DNA of 64,000 nt from Pontibacter fetidus. GTDB taxonomy: Bacteria; Bacteroidota; Bacteroidia; Cytophagales; Hymenobacteraceae. The translations under genes and the position numbers were made by a program. This document shows positions 62,644-64,000 of this stretch, piece by piece. The DNA lies in NCBI RefSeq assembly GCF_010119545.1, contig NZ_JAAEAA010000003.1:186001-250000 (forward strand), in the 5' to 3' direction. Each line of letters starts with the position of its first letter. Position 1 is the stretch's first letter. Under the pieces are notes generated by a model that was given only the letters and a program-made list of their open reading frames with translations, was not told the DNA's origin and did no database searches.

Positions 62644-63183
62644 CTATACCAAACTCTGCCGCAACTTCAGATCCACCAACTCAGCCTCAATAGCTGCCTC
62701 ATCAAGTATAATATCTACCCCACCGATTAACTCTTCACGTACTTTGAGCATATACTTTCGGGTGTCGGTATAGAGTACAATGGCTGCGTCGTAGTGTATA
62801 GTTTCGTAGAACTCCTGATTCCAATCCTGGTACACTTCCAGCATCAGCACCTGCGACGACAGTACCTTTATCTCTGAGTATTGCCCTGACTGCAGCAGCT
62901 TTTCGCAACGGAGCGGCATTTTACTTTCTTCTATGGCAAACTCGTAGTAAGTGGTGCTTGTATCAGGCGTAAGTTTATAGTCTGCGCTGATGTTGATGAA
63001 AGTGAGGTCGCCGCGGTTGGTTTTAAGGCCAAGCGCAAACTCCGGAGCCCAGTACAGCAGCTTATCGCCATTTGCTTCAACTTTTAGTCTGTCAGTGAAG
63101 AAGTAACAGATCCTTTCTCCCACAATTTTCCTCAAGAGTTGTGTGCTCGTCTCTGTCAGTTTTATAGTTGCTACTTCTTCCAT
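62644..63183 (-). CDS. Hypothetical soluble protein in the MoxR cluster
   Basis: 179 residues, no signal peptide or membrane segment. Rich in alternating hydrophobic and charged segments, for instance YYEFAIEESKMPLRC and EIKVLSSQVLMLEVYQDW. No family recognised. It starts at the ATG (63181-63183), just after the 117-bp inverted repeat, and its stop is 5 bases before the membrane-anchored gene, so the pair likely moves together. Position between MoxR and DUF58 suggests a regulatory or accessory role, but that is only inferred. Confidence 0.7.
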   Translation of the reverse strand: MEEVATIKLTETSTQLLRKIVGERICYFFTDRLKVEANGDKLLYWAPEFALGLKTNRGDLTFINISADYKLTPDTSTTYYEFAIEESKMPLRCEKLLQSGQYSEIKVLSSQVLMLEVYQDWNQEFYETIHYDAAIVLYTDTRKYMLKVREELIGGVDIILDEAAIEAELVDLKLRQSLV

Positions 63184-63201
63184 CTGTTTCTTTTTGTAAT
63201 T

Positions 63202-63318
63202 ATGGCGCGAGCGTCTTCGCTCGTGCTTATTATAGTGTGGCCTCTGGCCACTTTATGACAGATCTACACGGGCCAGAGGCCCAGCTATAGTTAGTCACAG
63301 CGAAGACGCTCGCGCCAT
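63202..63318. repeat. 117-bp element with perfect 20-bp terminal inverted repeats
   Basis: ATGGCGCGAGCGTCTTCGCT at 63202-63221 is exactly inverted at 63299-63318. Inside are GGCCTCTGGCC and GGGCCAGAGGCCC-like copies, also mutually inverted. No coding frame; sits between MoxR and the 179-residue gene. Confidence 0.8.
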
Positions 63319-63324
63319 GATTTA

Positions 63325-64000
63325 CTACACCAACACTGCTTTTGGCAGCTTTATACTTTGCAGCAGCTCGTCTACTACATTATCCGGGGTAATGCGCTCT
63401 GCTTCGGCGGCAAAGTTTACCAGTACGCGGTGGCGCAGGACAGGATAAGCCATTGTTTTTATATCATCTATAGTTACAGCAAACCTACCATGCAGTAAAG
63501 CTCTGGCTTTGGCGGTAAGTATAAGTGCTTGGCCGGCTCTTGGACCTGCTCCCCAGCGGCAATAGTTTTTTACGAAATCTAAAGTTGTGCTGTCGGGGCG
63601 GGTAGCACGTACCAGTTGGTTTACAAAGCTCAACAGGTCTTCGTTTATGCTTACCTCGCGTACCATTTGGCGCAACAGCATTACTTCTTCACCGCTAAGT
63701 ATAGGTTGTACCTGTGCCTGCCGTGTGCCGGTGGTGCTGGATAGTATATTTAGCTCCTCCTGCTCGGTTGGGTACTTTATTTTGATGAAGAGCAGAAAGC
63801 GATCGAGCTGCGCCTCCGGTAGCGGGTAGGTTCCGGCCTGTTCTATCGGGTTTTGGGTTGCCAGCAGAAAAAAAGGTTTCGGCAACGAATATGTTTTACC
63901 GGCATAGGTTACTTCGTGCTCCTGCATGGCTTCCAGCAAAGCGGCTTGCGTTTTAGGTGGCGTCCGGTTAATCTCATCGGCCAGCACAATGTTCGAGAAT
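63325..64000 (-). CDS. MoxR-family AAA+ ATPase, N-terminus cut by window edge
   Basis: About 225 C-terminal residues are present; the N-terminus with Walker A lies beyond 64000. The Walker B segment reads SNIVLADEINRTPPKTQAAL, followed by ATQNPIEQAGTYPLPEAQLDRF (sensor 1 and arginine finger area) and GAGPRAGQAL (sensor 2), all MoxR signatures. MoxR ATPases act as chaperones that load or remodel proteins, typically together with DUF58/vWA proteins. It is the first gene of the cluster running to 55.4 kb. Confidence 0.95.
   Translation of the reverse strand, partial: FSNIVLADEINRTPPKTQAALLEAMQEHEVTYAGKTYSLPKPFFLLATQNPIEQAGTYPLPEAQLDRFLLFIKIKYPTEQEELNILSSTTGTRQAQVQPILSGEEVMLLRQMVREVSINEDLLSFVNQLVRATRPDSTTLDFVKNYCRWGAGPRAGQALILTAKARALLHGRFAVTIDDIKTMAYPVLRHRVLVNFAAEAERITPDNVVDELLQSIKLPKAVLV

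Overview
The window reads as chromosomal DNA of a Bacteroidota bacterium of the Cytophagales/Hymenobacteraceae type (Pontibacter- or Adhaeribacter-like). The grounds are several secreted proteins with type IX secretion (T9SS) type A and type B C-terminal signals, two PorP/SprF-type outer-membrane proteins, 7TMR-DISM and LytTR signalling proteins, a CtlX-type hydrolase, the MoxR/DUF58/BatA/DUF4175 gene block, and promoters of the TTG-N20-TAnnTTTG form. The genus is an inference from gene style, not from a search.

Layout. 1-8.3 kb: small genes (alpha/beta hydrolase cut by the left edge, envelope proteins, GNAT, Hsp20), a T9SS type A protein, a SpoIIAA/STAS-like pseudogene with an amber stop, an OmpA lipoprotein, and a REP-associated transposase (RAYT) bracketed by three REP-like hairpins. 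8.3-13.3 kb: class Ia ribonucleotide reductase (nrdB then nrdA, minus strand) and ribosomal proteins L21/L27 (plus strand), diverging from an AT-rich gap with DnaA boxes. 13.5-18.7 kb: SAM riboswitch, metH and metF (methionine/one-carbon metabolism). 18.7-24.2 kb: CtlX-like hydrolase, cyclase-family hydrolase, an intact paralogue of the pseudogene, hemW and an Omp85/BamA-type protein. 24.2-42.8 kb: initiator tRNA, a secreted endonuclease I, then a large surface locus: adhesin + PorP/SprF, a 2157-residue DUF3494 adhesin + PorP/SprF, and an OmpA/TPR/propeller protein resembling PorE. 42.8-48.7 kb: sodium:solute symporter, hydrolase, TonB receptor and 3-hydroxybutyrate dehydrogenase. 49.3-55.3 kb: LytTR regulator and 7TMR histidine kinase around a 161-bp MITE-like element, hydrolase, HExxH protein, AraC regulator. 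55.4-64 kb: MoxR/DUF58/BatA/DUF4175 cluster with two unfamiliar genes and two dispersed repeats inside it.

How the parts may work together. The 28-43 kb genes fit one T9SS surface module: two type B substrates, each followed by its likely PorP/SprF partner, plus a periplasmic/outer-membrane anchoring protein. metH and metF act on consecutive steps (5,10-methylene-THF to 5-methyl-THF to methionine), with metH under SAM feedback. The 42.8-48.7 kb genes could import and oxidise a hydroxy acid or its esters (inference).

The most unexplained signal is a short palindrome-based motif, AACTATA(G/A) around AACTATAGTT, repeated all over the window in genes and spacers, in the manner of the cyanobacterial HIP1 repeat; a sister motif AAGTATA behaves the same way. 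Other points worth checking are the 777-bp three-fold supermodule inside the giant adhesin gene, the RAYT/REP unit, the MITE-like element and several families of dispersed inverted repeats.
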